The translations under genes were made by a program, and so were the position numbers. From Bacteroides graminisolvens DSM 19988 = JCM 15093 (GTDB taxonomy: Bacteria; Bacteroidota; Bacteroidia; Bacteroidales; Bacteroidaceae): a stretch of 64,000 nucleotides of DNA. How positions within the stretch are numbered: position 1 is the stretch's first letter; the number at the start of each line of letters is the position of its first letter. The DNA is taken from positions 59,959 to 123,958 of the forward strand of contig NZ_ATZI01000009.1 in assembly GCF_000428125.1 (NCBI RefSeq). Direction: 5' to 3'. This document shows positions 18,452 through 29,046 of this stretch, one piece after another. The notes below the pieces were generated by a model. That model saw nothing but the letters and a program-made list of their open reading frames with translations, was not told the origin of the DNA and did not search any database.

Positions 18452-19255
18452 ATGAAAAAAGACAGAATTCAATGGATGTGCCTGCTAGCAAGTTGCGCCA
18501 TCCTCAGCAGTTGTAGCAGCGTTGCACTTACAGGGCGTAAGCAACTCATGCTAGTATCTGACGAGCAGGTGATGAGCCTGAGTGAACAAAGCTACACCGA
18601 TTACATGAAAACAGCGACCCTTTCTACCGACAAGAAAAACACCGAAATGGTTGTGCGTGTAGGTAAGAAAATAGCGAGCGCAGTAGAGACCTATCTCACA
18701 TCACAAGGTCGCCAGGCTGACATAAGTGGGTTTGCGTGGACTTTCAAACTAGTGAAAAATGCAGAAGCCAATGCATTCTGCTTGCCCGGAGGTAAAATTG
18801 TTGTCAACGAAGGCATCTTACCCATTACTCAAACGGAAGAAGGGTTGGCAGTGGTTCTGGGACACGAAGTGGCACATGCCGTAGCCAAACATTCAGCAGA
18901 AAGACTCAGCCAGCAAATGGTCATGCAATATGGCGGACAGGCACTCGATGTGATCCTGAGCGGTAAAACGACACAAACCAGGCAGCTAGCTCAAACAGTG
19001 TATGGATTGGGGGCGCAATATGGTGTCATGCTCCCTTATTCGCGTGCCAACGAAAACGAAGCCGACCAAATTGGCCTTATCTTCACTGCCATGGCCGGTT
19101 ACAACCCGCAAGCTGCCGTATCCTTTTGGCAACGCATGTCTGCACAAGGGACACAAAAAGTACCTGAGTTTATGAGTACGCACCCTTCAGATGCTACTCG
19201 GGTAAGCAACATTCAGAAGCTCATTCCCGAAGCAATGAAATACTATAAGAAATAA
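18452..19255 (+). CDS. M48-family zinc metalloprotease lipoprotein
   Basis: 267 residues from ATG 18452; an upstream in-frame start at 18389 lies inside the terminator/promoter and is rejected. The lipobox at Cys21 (ILSSC) makes it a lipoprotein. The zinc site is HEVAH at 138-142, with the third ligand Glu203 in NENEADQIG. The N-terminal TGRKQLMLVSDEQ motif and the C-terminal STHPSDATRV motif are typical of periplasmic M48 (BepA/LoiP-like) proteases. These act in outer membrane protein quality control. Such a role fits its position next to an OmpA-family gene, although it has its own promoter and a very strong terminator shared with the converging HTCS. Confidence 0.92.
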   Translation: MKKDRIQWMCLLASCAILSSCSSVALTGRKQLMLVSDEQVMSLSEQSYTDYMKTATLSTDKKNTEMVVRVGKKIASAVETYLTSQGRQADISGFAWTFKLVKNAEANAFCLPGGKIVVNEGILPITQTEEGLAVVLGHEVAHAVAKHSAERLSQQMVMQYGGQALDVILSGKTTQTRQLAQTVYGLGAQYGVMLPYSRANENEADQIGLIFTAMAGYNPQAAVSFWQRMSAQGTQKVPEFMSTHPSDATRVSNIQKLIPEAMKYYKK

Positions 19256-19258
19256 AAA

Positions 19259-19322
19259 ACATCTATAAAGAGAAAGCTCCCCACCGGTTTTTCCGTGTGG
19301 GGAGCTTTCTCTTTATAGATGT
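19259..19322. terminator. Bidirectional terminator, 26-bp perfect stem
   Basis: Positions 19259-19284 pair without mismatch with 19297-19322 around a 12-nt loop. It separates the converging M48 gene and HTCS B; the two stops are only 81 bp apart. Confidence 0.9.
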
Positions 19323-19336
19323 ATCACCAGTTTTAA

Positions 19337-22300
19337 TCAATAATCACCTTGTTTAAACCGTGATGGGGTACAATTAAAGTGCGCTTTAAAACATTTGCTA
19401 AAATAATAAGGATCATCAAAACCTACTTTATAAGAAACCTCCGAGACAGTCCAATTACCTTGCCTTAACAAGACTGCACTTTCATTAAGCCTTTTTAATT
19501 TAATCAGTTCATTAGGGGAAAAACCTGTAATCCCCTTCACTTTCTTAAAGAACAGCGTACGTTTCATGTCTGCTAATTCCACAAAGCGATCAATAGTGAA
19601 ATGCACATCCTTGTAATTATCTTCAAGAATCTTTTCAATGCGTTCCATAAAGTCTTGATCTCGATCGGTAATAGCAACTAAACTACCATCAATTACGAAA
19701 TCTTTAGAAAAACGTCTCTTTAGTTGTTCTCGCTGTTCAATAAGTTTCATCACTCGTTTCACAAGATATTTCAGACTGAAAGGTTTAGTTATGTAGGCAT
19801 CCGCCCCACTCTCAATACCTTCCAACTGGTGTTCTGGTGACGAATGAGCCGTAAGCAATACAATGGGTATGTGACAGGTATGAAACTCACTTTTTAACTT
19901 CCTAGTTACTTCAAATCCATCCATTACCGGCATCATCACATCACAAATTATCAGATCAGGATTATTTTCTATCGCTTTATTTAGACCATTCTCACCATCT
20001 TCAGCCACATCTACCTCCATATAATTGGCAAAAGCATCTTGCAAAAAAATACGTATATCGTCATTGTCATCAATAATTAGTAAGCGGTATCCTGCAGGCA
20101 CTTTTCCAGTCATTGCCAAACTAGGATCTTCAGGAGGAATCAAGCCATTAACAACAATTTTACCTATCGGTCCGGACAATTCTTCTTTTGCAACTTCTAA
20201 CATTGGTAAATCCGATGATTCAAGAAAATTTTCACCTTCGTAAACATCTCTTCTAGCAGACAATATCACAGTAAAAATAGACCCTCCATCTATGTTGCTA
20301 TCATAACTCACCTTACCTTTGTGAACTTCCACAAACTCCTTAACAAGAGACAATCCAATACCTGTACCCGAGGAAGAAAAATTGATTTGTGCAAAACGGC
20401 TAAACAACAAATCTTGTTTTTCTTTTGGAATGCCCACTCCATTATCCTTAACAGAAATAACACAAGAATCTGTTCCCTTATCGTATCTCAATACTAATTC
20501 TATTCTTCCACCACGAGGTGTAAATTTAAATGCATTCGACAGTAAATTATATAAAATTTTATCACACTTCTTCCTATCTAGAAAAATACATAACGAATCC
20601 ACTTCTGTTATAAATAGATAATTCATATTTTTCTGATTGGCCAATTCCTGAAAGCCGGTGTAAATATCGTGAGCAAACTCCACCATATCCGTCTCCTCCA
20701 GATCCAATTTACGCATATCGTTTTGTAGCTTTCTGAATTCGAGCAGTTGATCAATCAATCTCGTTAAATTCATTGAATTACGATTTAAGATACACAATTG
20801 TTTTTCCATAGAAGAAGGTAAGCCACTATAACCATTCAAATTTTCCACAGCTCCCCTTATCAATGTTAGTGGAGTACGAAATTCATGTGAGATGTTAGTG
20901 AAAAATCTCAGTTTATGGTTAGTTAGTTGCTTCTCTACCTCAACAGCATTATTCAGACGATTAAATTTCATAACCAAACGTAAAGTCAAGTAAAACAAGC
21001 CACAAGTAATCAAGATATAAATGAAATAAGCGAGTGTCGACTTCCAGAAAGGAGGCAAAATGACTAATTCCAACGAAGTTTCAATCTCATTCCATACTCC
21101 GTCCGCATTAGCACCCTTTACCCGAAATACATAAGAACCCGGTGGAAGATTTTTGTAACCTACAGAGTTTTCATGCGTTGGAGCACTCCATTTCCTATCA
21201 TAGTTTTCCAAAAAATAAGTATACATATTATTACCGGGTTTCTTCAGTGAAAGCGTAGCAAAATCAATGGATAAACTATTTTGTAGATAGTTCAATTCCA
21301 CTCTATTTGTGTACGTTACAGAAGGAGCTTCTGGGCTTGGTTTCAACGTATTCCAGTCAACACCATCAACCTGCAACCGGGTTATCAACACATCCGGAAC
21401 CTTTTTATCTGGCACAAACTTATCAGGATTAAACACAAGCATTCCGTCCAGACCTCCCCACAACATTGTTCCCTCTTTGCAATGATAATATGCCCCCTCA
21501 TTGAATATGTTTCCGTACGGTTTTTCTGCAAACTGATATGTTACTACCGTTTCCTGTTTTTTATTAAAGCGCGACAAGCCGTTCTCACTGCTTATCCATA
21601 AATCATTTTTGTGTTCCAGAATTCCTAGTACATAATTATCTACCATCCCGTTAACAACAGTAAACGACTTGAATCTAAGCGCGCCTGCTTCGTGAAGTAA
21701 TTTGTTCAGTCCACCTCCTGCTGTTCCTATCCACAACGTCCCTTCACTATCCTCGTATATTGTTTTAATGTCATTACTGCTCAGTGAATATGCCTGTTTC
21801 AGATCCTTCCTATAACACACAAATGCATTTTTATTTTTGAGTATCTTTTCCGGATTAAAAGAAATCAGTCCGTCGCTGCTTCCCGCCCATATCATTCCGC
21901 TTCGGTCTTGATGCAAACACCTTATTAGACTTTTATCACCCATTGATTGAATAAATCTCTTGAAGGAAACCTGTCCACCACTTTCTTGCACAAGATTCAA
22001 TCCTCCACCAAAAGAACCTATCCACAAACGGTTTTCGCTATCTTTCAGAATATGAAAAACGACATCGTTACTCAACGACGAATTATCTTTCTCGCGATGT
22101 TTGAAATGAGCCAGTTCCCTACCCGTATTCACATCATACACATAAACTCCGTTTCCTTTAGTCCCCACCCACATTCGTTGTCGTGAATCCTCCACCATTG
22201 TATACGGATTCACTCCTTCGCCAATGCAACGGGCTTTTGTCAACATGGCATCATACACATACAAACTACCATTTTTCGTTCCTACCCATATTTCTTTTCG

Positions 22301-23641
22301 TGAACTTTCGCAAAGCGTCCTTACGTTATTCGTTTTCCCTATAATCGAAGTAGGTTCCGGTCTCACGTAGCGAATATATGAGGGAGTCTTTACAATACGA
22401 ATGATTCCAGCATACTCGCTACCCACCCACAAATTCCCATATCGATCTTCTGTTACACAAAGCAAATAATCCGAAGGCAAACTGCTAGCATCAGTCGTAT
22501 TGCGGTAATGACTTAACTTATCCGTACGTTCATCGTAACAAAACAAACCATTACCATAGGTCGTAATCCATACCAGCCCCTCCGTATCCATAAACACAGT
22601 ATAGCGTTCTAAATCCACCACACGTGCAATCTCCTCTGGAAATAATCTCATTTTCTTCCATGAATGTCGCCGTGGGTTGTAATACCACACCATTCCCGAA
22701 TAATTGTATAACCATATTCCATGCTTCCTGTCAGTAGCCAATCTCAAATCACCCTTTAATTGTTTGTCACTATTCAAAGGAACATCAACAAACACTTTCT
22801 TCTCTGTATTATAAATAAGTAAGCCCCTGTTTTGAGTTATCAACAATAAATTAGAACCTTCCAAAACTGCCATATTAAAAAAAACAGCCGATTGTTTGCA
22901 TAGCACTTCGCGAAAACGATGAGTCTGCATATCATATATAAGAATGATTGATTCTTTCGTTGTAAAGTACACTTTTCCATTTACCTCTACCGCCTTGGTA
23001 AACGTATACTTTTTACGGCTACCATAATCTACCGGCCTCCTACCGGGAACCACCATCTTCAGGCCATGTTCTCCACCTAACCAGATTATTCCTTTCGAAT
23101 CTTCAAATAGAAAAGAATTGCTCCCGTTTTTTTGATTTTTCATTAACATACGTTCCTGTAGAAACTTTCCTCCGTTACATTTGCGTATTCGTATCACTCC
23201 GTTGTTTGAGCCCCAAAGCCAAATTTCCCCTCGCACCGATTCATGCAAGCATGCATACGTAAGCGGTACCCCCTTCTCATCACTCAGTTGAATGAAGGAG
23301 TCGGTCAACGGATTATAGCAGCTATATTCATCTTTGTATGTTTTCACCCACAGTAGTCCGTCCCTGTCAACAAACAGTTCACGTATCCGGTGATCAGCAA
23401 GTGAATTAGGGTTACTGATCTGTGATTGATAAGAACGAATATTATACCCATCATAACGGTTTAGTCCGTCAAGTGTACCGGCCCAAATAAATCCATTTTT
23501 ATCAGTTGCAATGGCACGTACGGTATTTTGCGATAACCCGTTTCGTGAACTAATCTGCGAAAAGTTAAACCCATCGGCATAAATTAAAGAGCAGGATAAA
23601 GAAAATCCGCATACTATCAGATAAAAGGTTAGCTTTCTCAT
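19337..23641 (-). CDS. Hybrid two-component system sensor/regulator (HTCS), locus C
   Basis: 1434 residues. In order: signal peptide (ends LIYADG); propeller repeats to about 770 (GLSQNTVRAI, DGLNRYDGYN, repeated LWIGT..GGLN); Y_Y_Y domain; membrane segment at about 867-890; HisKA with His919 in FFTNISHEFRTPLT; HATPase (NLLSNAFKFTPRGG, DNGVGIP, GTGIGLSLV); receiver with Asp1234 in DLIICDVMMPVMDG; AraC HTH (about 1330-1434). It is a periplasmic glycan sensor and DNA-binding activator in one chain. It is transcribed divergently from SusC/SusD/GH105, its most likely target. The propeller shares the fold but little close sequence with the other two HTCS proteins, implying a different ligand. Confidence 0.96.
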   Translation of the reverse strand: MRKLTFYLIVCGFSLSCSLIYADGFNFSQISSRNGLSQNTVRAIATDKNGFIWAGTLDGLNRYDGYNIRSYQSQISNPNSLADHRIRELFVDRDGLLWVKTYKDEYSCYNPLTDSFIQLSDEKGVPLTYACLHESVRGEIWLWGSNNGVIRIRKCNGGKFLQERMLMKNQKNGSNSFLFEDSKGIIWLGGEHGLKMVVPGRRPVDYGSRKKYTFTKAVEVNGKVYFTTKESIILIYDMQTHRFREVLCKQSAVFFNMAVLEGSNLLLITQNRGLLIYNTEKKVFVDVPLNSDKQLKGDLRLATDRKHGIWLYNYSGMVWYYNPRRHSWKKMRLFPEEIARVVDLERYTVFMDTEGLVWITTYGNGLFCYDERTDKLSHYRNTTDASSLPSDYLLCVTEDRYGNLWVGSEYAGIIRIVKTPSYIRYVRPEPTSIIGKTNNVRTLCESSRKEIWVGTKNGSLYVYDAMLTKARCIGEGVNPYTMVEDSRQRMWVGTKGNGVYVYDVNTGRELAHFKHREKDNSSLSNDVVFHILKDSENRLWIGSFGGGLNLVQESGGQVSFKRFIQSMGDKSLIRCLHQDRSGMIWAGSSDGLISFNPEKILKNKNAFVCYRKDLKQAYSLSSNDIKTIYEDSEGTLWIGTAGGGLNKLLHEAGALRFKSFTVVNGMVDNYVLGILEHKNDLWISSENGLSRFNKKQETVVTYQFAEKPYGNIFNEGAYYHCKEGTMLWGGLDGMLVFNPDKFVPDKKVPDVLITRLQVDGVDWNTLKPSPEAPSVTYTNRVELNYLQNSLSIDFATLSLKKPGNNMYTYFLENYDRKWSAPTHENSVGYKNLPPGSYVFRVKGANADGVWNEIETSLELVILPPFWKSTLAYFIYILITCGLFYLTLRLVMKFNRLNNAVEVEKQLTNHKLRFFTNISHEFRTPLTLIRGAVENLNGYSGLPSSMEKQLCILNRNSMNLTRLIDQLLEFRKLQNDMRKLDLEETDMVEFAHDIYTGFQELANQKNMNYLFITEVDSLCIFLDRKKCDKILYNLLSNAFKFTPRGGRIELVLRYDKGTDSCVISVKDNGVGIPKEKQDLLFSRFAQINFSSSGTGIGLSLVKEFVEVHKGKVSYDSNIDGGSIFTVILSARRDVYEGENFLESSDLPMLEVAKEELSGPIGKIVVNGLIPPEDPSLAMTGKVPAGYRLLIIDDNDDIRIFLQDAFANYMEVDVAEDGENGLNKAIENNPDLIICDVMMPVMDGFEVTRKLKSEFHTCHIPIVLLTAHSSPEHQLEGIESGADAYITKPFSLKYLVKRVMKLIEQREQLKRRFSKDFVIDGSLVAITDRDQDFMERIEKILEDNYKDVHFTIDRFVELADMKRTLFFKKVKGITGFSPNELIKLKRLNESAVLLRQGNWTVSEVSYKVGFDDPYYFSKCFKAHFNCTPSRFKQGDY

Positions 23642-23669
23642 GCGAGACGTGTGTTTTAGTATTTACAGA

Positions 23670-23677
23670 CAAATATA
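23670..23677 (-). promoter_or_regulatory. Candidate -7 box of HTCS B gene
   Basis: The minus strand reads TATATTTG, 28 bp ahead of the start codon. No clear -33 element is visible. Confidence 0.4.
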
Positions 23678-23761
23678 GAAATATTTCTCCTAAAATATTT
23701 TTGTGTGCACTAGTTTACATCATTCTGAACTGAATTTCATTTCCATCCCTGTACCTCTTAG

Positions 23762-23769
23762 TAATTTTG
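23762..23769 (+). promoter_or_regulatory. Candidate -7 box of SusC/SusD/GH105 operon
   Basis: TAATTTTG matches TAnnTTTG, 51 bp before the SusC start, with no -33 match, as expected for an activated promoter. GATACAAAT follows at 23779-23787 and resembles the half-site described near the esterase genes. Confidence 0.4.
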
Positions 23770-23820
23770 TCGTGTAGCGATACAAATAATTAATCTTGTG
23801 GAAAACAAAACCTTTTAATC

Positions 23821-26800
23821 ATGAAAAACAGGAAAAAAAGCAAAACTAGTTGTGCTACATGCACACGAGGAATGGTATTCACCTTATTCCTTTTCATCTC
23901 TTCTTTCGTCTTTGTGCTACATGCACAACAAAGAACCATACGGGGTTCCGTTGTCGACGAACGTAACGAACCCATGATCGGTGCCACTGTCATGGTCAAC
24001 GGTACCCAAAACGGAACCATCACCGATATGGATGGAAATTTCACTATCCAGGCACAGACAGGCGATGTACTCCGTGTATTCTATGTAGGATATACTGAGA
24101 GCCTAGTCACTATTGACGGAAAAAGTGAAAAGAAAATCATATTAAAAGAGAATACCGAGATGATTGACGAAGTAGTAGTCGTTGGTTACGGTACTCAAAA
24201 GAAATCAGATGTAACAGGTGCTATGGTCAGCATCGGCGACAAAGAGCTTTCCGCCCGACCGGTATCCAATGCATTTGAAGCCATGCAGGGTAAAGCAGCC
24301 GGAGTAGATATTCGCACAAGTGATCGTCCTGGTGAAATGGGCGATGTCTTTATTCGAGGTACACGTTCACTAACAGCTTCCAGTTCTCCACTTTACGTAG
24401 TAGACGGTGTACCTTTGAATGGTACCGTTGGTAAAACACCTGAAGAAGATCTCAACGGACTTTCCAACTCACGTGGCGGTGTACTCGAATCGCTCAACCC
24501 ATCAGACATCGAATCTGTGGAAATCCTAAAAGATGCCTCTGCTACTGCTATTTACGGTTCACGTGGAGCCAACGGTGTTGTTCTTATAACCACCAAAAAA
24601 GGAAAAGACGGACGTTTCACTGTTAATTACAGTGGTTCCGTATCAATTGACGAAATTAAAGATCGTACCACATGGATGTCGGCAGGAGAATATCTTGAAT
24701 GGCGCCGTTGGGCTTATTACTACAGAGATTCATCCGTTTACCCAAGAGGAGATCAGCCTACTCAGGCAAACGATAAAGCTATTTTTAATGGTGATAATGA
24801 TCCGTATGCTTGGAATAATATCATGAAAGGTTGGTCAGGAGGAACGTGGGACGGCTCCAAAGTCAGTACGACAGACTGGACTAAATATGTGACACAGACC
24901 GGAATCACTACAGAACATACAGTCAGCGGATCGGGTGGTAACGAGAAAAACCAATCGTATGTCTCATTCGGATGGCTGAACAACAAGGGCACCATCAAAG
25001 GGCAAGATTACAACCGCTACACAGCCAAAGTGAGCAACGACCTCAAACTAACCAACTGGCTATCATTGGGTGCCACCGTAAACGCTACTTACAGTATACA
25101 AAACTACGGAATGTCCAATGACGGAGGAACAACTTCTGGTCCCAACAGTGCCTATGCCGCTGCCACACGCAACTTAGTTTATGCTGTTCCCTACGATGAT
25201 GAAGGAAGCCGCATCGAATATCCGGGAGCCGATTCCAAAATCAAGACCGTTGTCGACGAATGGCAGTATTCCAAAGATGAGCGTAAAGTATTCCGTGCTT
25301 TAGGAAGTTTCTATGCGCAGTTCAACCTTGGCAAAATATGGAAGCCCCTCGAAGGATTGTCTTATAAGGTGAATTTCGGTCCTGATTTCCGTTACTACCG
25401 TCGCGGTATGTTTAACGATGCTGAAAGTGTAAACCGCGAAGGTGTGAACTATGCCTCGCTAACCAAAAGCACAGACTTTTCATGGACACTCGATAATTTG
25501 CTTTACTACAACAAAAGCATCGGTAAGCACGATTTCGGATTTACTCTTTTGCAAACAGCCACTCAATACGAATATGAATCGAACTACATGGCAGCCGAAG
25601 GCATTCCTTTATCAAGTTCGCTATGGAATGCACTGAGCACTACAAATATCAGCGCTCTCAAAAGCTGGGATTCTTCGCTTACAGAAAAGCAACTCCTCTC
25701 TTACATGGGTCGCATCAATTACACCTACAACGGACGCTACATGCTTACCGCTTCCGTACGCCGTGATGGTGCCTCACAGTTAGCCGAAGGTTACAAATGG
25801 TCAACTTTCCCCTCTGTAGCTCTAGGCTGGCGCATAGATCAAGAAGAGTTCTTCAAAGAACTTCCGTGGATTAGTCAGTTGAAGCTCCGCCTAGGTTACG
25901 GTGTAACCGGTAATTCCGCCATCGCTCCCTATTCTACCAAAGGTGCTATTGCCAGTCTCTTCTACCCCTTCGGCAGTTCACCAACTGCAGGCTACGTAGG
26001 TTATGAATCACAACTGGCCGACGGAGCTATTACATTGGCCAACCAGAAATTAGGATGGGAAAAGACCAAACAATGGAACCTCGGGATCGATTTCGGATTC
26101 CTCAACGGACGCGTCAGTGGTATTTTCGATATTTATACATCGCGCACCAGTGATCTACTTATGCTTCAAAGCATTCCATCTTTAACAGGATACATGGCTA
26201 CCTACAACAATATTGGTGAAACCAAAAACTTTGGTTATGATCTGACTCTCAATCTGGTTCCGATAAAAACACGCGATCTCGAATGGAATATAGGCCTCAA
26301 CGCCGCTTACACAAAAAATGAAATCGTGTCATTAGCTAATGGAAAGCAAGACGATATCAGCAACGGATGGTTTATCGGTGAATCTGTAAACGTTATTTAT
26401 GATTATGAATCGGCAGGAATCTGGAAAGAAGAAGATGCTGCAGAAATGGCTAAATTCAATGCTAACGGCCATAACTTCCAAGTAGGTATGGCACGACCGG
26501 CTGATCAGAACGATGATTACAAGATTGACGCCAACGATGATCGCAAGATTATTGGTCACACAGATCCTAGGTGGACTCTTGGTATTGGTTCCAATATCAC
26601 CTATAAAGGTTGGGAACTAGGCATACAACTTTACGGACGTATGGATTATACATACAATACCGGAGGTGTATGGGTAGGTGGACGTTACAACGTACGCAGT
26701 TATGATTACTACAACGAGAATAACAAGAATGCCGAATACCAGAAACCCATATTCGACGAAGGTGGCAAAGACGCTTATTACTATGTGCTTGGCTTCAAGA

Positions 26801-27009
26801 ATGGCTCCTATCTTAAGATACGAAACATCTCACTCGGTTATACATTCCCGGGAAAGATGCTCAAAGGTACAGGACTTTCTAATCTGAAACTCTATGCTCA
26901 ATGCAAGAACCCCGGCATGGTTTTCAGTCACATCGACTTTATCGATATGGATACTTATAGTAATACGTATAATTCGGGCCTTACTTTTGGTTTGAACGTA
27001 ACCTTTTAA
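23821..27009 (+). CDS. SusC-family TonB-dependent oligosaccharide transporter
   Basis: 1062 residues. There is an unusually long, Lys/Cys-containing N-region before the signal-peptide core (cleavage near AQQ at 36-37). A CarboxypepD_reg domain lies at about 38-110 (GSVVDERNEPMIGATVMVNGT). The TonB-box-like DEVVVVGYG follows, then the plug (about 120-240, VYVVDGVPLNG, KDASATAIYGSRGANGVVLITTKKG) and a 22-strand barrel ending in Phe. Together with SusD (21 bp downstream) it would import oligosaccharides across the outer membrane using TonB energy. The likely substrate is inferred from GH105 and the esterases nearby: an esterified, uronate-bearing plant glycan. Confidence 0.95.
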   Translation: MKNRKKSKTSCATCTRGMVFTLFLFISSFVFVLHAQQRTIRGSVVDERNEPMIGATVMVNGTQNGTITDMDGNFTIQAQTGDVLRVFYVGYTESLVTIDGKSEKKIILKENTEMIDEVVVVGYGTQKKSDVTGAMVSIGDKELSARPVSNAFEAMQGKAAGVDIRTSDRPGEMGDVFIRGTRSLTASSSPLYVVDGVPLNGTVGKTPEEDLNGLSNSRGGVLESLNPSDIESVEILKDASATAIYGSRGANGVVLITTKKGKDGRFTVNYSGSVSIDEIKDRTTWMSAGEYLEWRRWAYYYRDSSVYPRGDQPTQANDKAIFNGDNDPYAWNNIMKGWSGGTWDGSKVSTTDWTKYVTQTGITTEHTVSGSGGNEKNQSYVSFGWLNNKGTIKGQDYNRYTAKVSNDLKLTNWLSLGATVNATYSIQNYGMSNDGGTTSGPNSAYAAATRNLVYAVPYDDEGSRIEYPGADSKIKTVVDEWQYSKDERKVFRALGSFYAQFNLGKIWKPLEGLSYKVNFGPDFRYYRRGMFNDAESVNREGVNYASLTKSTDFSWTLDNLLYYNKSIGKHDFGFTLLQTATQYEYESNYMAAEGIPLSSSLWNALSTTNISALKSWDSSLTEKQLLSYMGRINYTYNGRYMLTASVRRDGASQLAEGYKWSTFPSVALGWRIDQEEFFKELPWISQLKLRLGYGVTGNSAIAPYSTKGAIASLFYPFGSSPTAGYVGYESQLADGAITLANQKLGWEKTKQWNLGIDFGFLNGRVSGIFDIYTSRTSDLLMLQSIPSLTGYMATYNNIGETKNFGYDLTLNLVPIKTRDLEWNIGLNAAYTKNEIVSLANGKQDDISNGWFIGESVNVIYDYESAGIWKEEDAAEMAKFNANGHNFQVGMARPADQNDDYKIDANDDRKIIGHTDPRWTLGIGSNITYKGWELGIQLYGRMDYTYNTGGVWVGGRYNVRSYDYYNENNKNAEYQKPIFDEGGKDAYYYVLGFKNGSYLKIRNISLGYTFPGKMLKGTGLSNLKLYAQCKNPGMVFSHIDFIDMDTYSNTYNSGLTFGLNVTF

Positions 27010-27030
27010 TAACCTTTAAATTTACTAAAA

Positions 27031-29028
27031 ATGAAACTAAATAAAAACATACTATTTTGCATGTTGGCGGGCAGTCTAACATTACCGGTAATCACTTCAT
27101 GCAGCGATTTTCTCGATGAAAAGCTCACAACAGATCAAAACACCGAATACTTTGATACTGACGAAGGAGTAGAATCACTCATGACAGGTATCTATTACAA
27201 CTTACGCTATCATTTCGCTTTCGAATGGGGCTTCTCAACAACAAATTACGGAACCGACGAATTCATTGTAGGTGGTGACGGGTCCAATGCCATGTGGAAC
27301 TCATATATCTCGAGTCTCAGTTCTGACATTCCGGTTGTGAACATCAACACCACCCATGCATACGACGTTTGGGATAATATGTATGCCGGTATTGCCACCG
27401 CCAACACGTTGATAAAAAAGTGCGAAACTTATACTGGAAGCAAAAAAAATGAAGCATTGGGAACAGCTCATTTCATACGTGGTTTCAATTACTTTAAACT
27501 ACTACGTCAATACGGGGGGGTACCTATCAAGCTGGAACCTTCTACCAGTGTGGAACTCGAGTTCACTCGTGCCACATCACAAGAAGTAATGGACCAGGTA
27601 ATTGCCGATCTACTCGAAGCTTATGCAAAATTACCCGAAACAGAATCTGTTGAAGGTAAATTAACTCAGTCGGCTGCCGCACATTTCTTGGCCAAGGCCT
27701 ATCTGTGGCGTGCATCCGAAATAAATGACAGTTGGAATGCAAGTACCCAAAGTGCCGACTTGGACAATGTCATTAAATATGCTTCAGAAGTAATCACCGA
27801 TCATCCGCTGGCTACTAATTTCCATGAGCTTTGGGCCTATACCACACCCGACGGAAGCAACGAGAAACTCTCTGAAGTTGTACTGGCAGCTCAGTTTACT
27901 TCGGCAGATGCCACACAAGGCAAATACGGCAACCCACAACATCTGTATTTTCTGAATATATATCGTGATTTGCCAGGAATGGCACGAGATATATCCGGCG
28001 GACGCGAATACCAACGCTTGCGTACCAGCTACTATACGTATAACGTGTTTAATCACCTGAATGATTCCCGTTTATGGAAATCATTCCGCACTAAATTCAA
28101 CTGTACCAAAGCTTCGACTACCGGGACAAATGATACATATGTAGCGGGCGATCGTGGTTTAATGTTTATTCTCAACCAACCGGGCGATAATCGTTTTGCC
28201 GAAATATGGAACAAAGAAAGCGTGAAAGATGCAGAGACCGGTAAACTGGTGCCTACCACATTTGCTATCTATCCTTCGGGTAGCAATGAAACAAGTAATC
28301 CCATGGAAGGTGACACCTACCTTAAATATTATGCTCCGTTAAGTAAGTATATGGATGGTTCTCGTAAAACCGTATCACAAGAACAAGGTTATCGTGACGG
28401 AATTCTTGCACGTTCAGCAGAAGATTACCTCTTCATTGCCGAAGCATATATCCGTAAGGGAGAGTACACCGAAGCGCTGAAATACATCACTCCACTACGC
28501 ACACGTGCCCAATGGAAAGCCGGTGAAGATCGTGCCAACTATATCGACGGAGGCGGTGCCTGGAACGAAAATGCACTCGGTTGGTCTGTTTACACTGCCG
28601 TAGCGGGTAAAGGAACCTACTGCAACCGTAACTCCTACTACGAGTCAAACAACGTAGCTGCAGGCACCCTCAACTCACAAGCTTCAGTACTAACCGTAAC
28701 TGATATTACTTCCATAGCCAACTTGCCTGCCGAAGACCGCTCTGTTTGCGAAAAACTCGGTGTGAGTTCGGCATATGACGTAGCTATGTGCTTCCTCCTC
28801 AACGAAAAAACCCGTGAAATGTGTGGAGAATTTGTACGTTGGGAAGATCTGGCACGCACACAAACCCTGGTAAAACGTGCCAAAGCATTCAATAAAGATG
28901 CAGCACCTAATATTCAGAGTTACCACAGTCTGCGTCCTATCCCGCAAACCTATCTGGACATTATCCAGAAAGAGGGCAAAGCTCTGACGGCTGATGAAAA
29001 GAAAGCACAACAAAACCCGGGCTATTAA
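27031..29028 (+). CDS. SusD-family surface glycan-binding lipoprotein
   Basis: 665 residues; lipobox at Cys24 (VITSC). The N-terminal SusD-like half (FLDEKLTTDQNTEYFDTDEG, TANTLIKKC, HFIRGFNYFKLLRQYGGVPI) and RagB/SusD C-terminal half (EDYLFIAEAYIRKGEYTEALKYITPLRTRA, LNEKTREMCGEFVRWEDLART) are both complete. TPR-like helices frame the binding face. It caps the SusC barrel and captures substrate at the cell surface. It is slightly longer than the usual 500-600 residues because of extra loops around 300-430. GH105 starts 18 bp downstream. Confidence 0.95.
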   Translation: MKLNKNILFCMLAGSLTLPVITSCSDFLDEKLTTDQNTEYFDTDEGVESLMTGIYYNLRYHFAFEWGFSTTNYGTDEFIVGGDGSNAMWNSYISSLSSDIPVVNINTTHAYDVWDNMYAGIATANTLIKKCETYTGSKKNEALGTAHFIRGFNYFKLLRQYGGVPIKLEPSTSVELEFTRATSQEVMDQVIADLLEAYAKLPETESVEGKLTQSAAAHFLAKAYLWRASEINDSWNASTQSADLDNVIKYASEVITDHPLATNFHELWAYTTPDGSNEKLSEVVLAAQFTSADATQGKYGNPQHLYFLNIYRDLPGMARDISGGREYQRLRTSYYTYNVFNHLNDSRLWKSFRTKFNCTKASTTGTNDTYVAGDRGLMFILNQPGDNRFAEIWNKESVKDAETGKLVPTTFAIYPSGSNETSNPMEGDTYLKYYAPLSKYMDGSRKTVSQEQGYRDGILARSAEDYLFIAEAYIRKGEYTEALKYITPLRTRAQWKAGEDRANYIDGGGAWNENALGWSVYTAVAGKGTYCNRNSYYESNNVAAGTLNSQASVLTVTDITSIANLPAEDRSVCEKLGVSSAYDVAMCFLLNEKTREMCGEFVRWEDLARTQTLVKRAKAFNKDAAPNIQSYHSLRPIPQTYLDIIQKEGKALTADEKKAQQNPGY

Positions 29029-29046
29029 CCAATACCAATCGCACGT

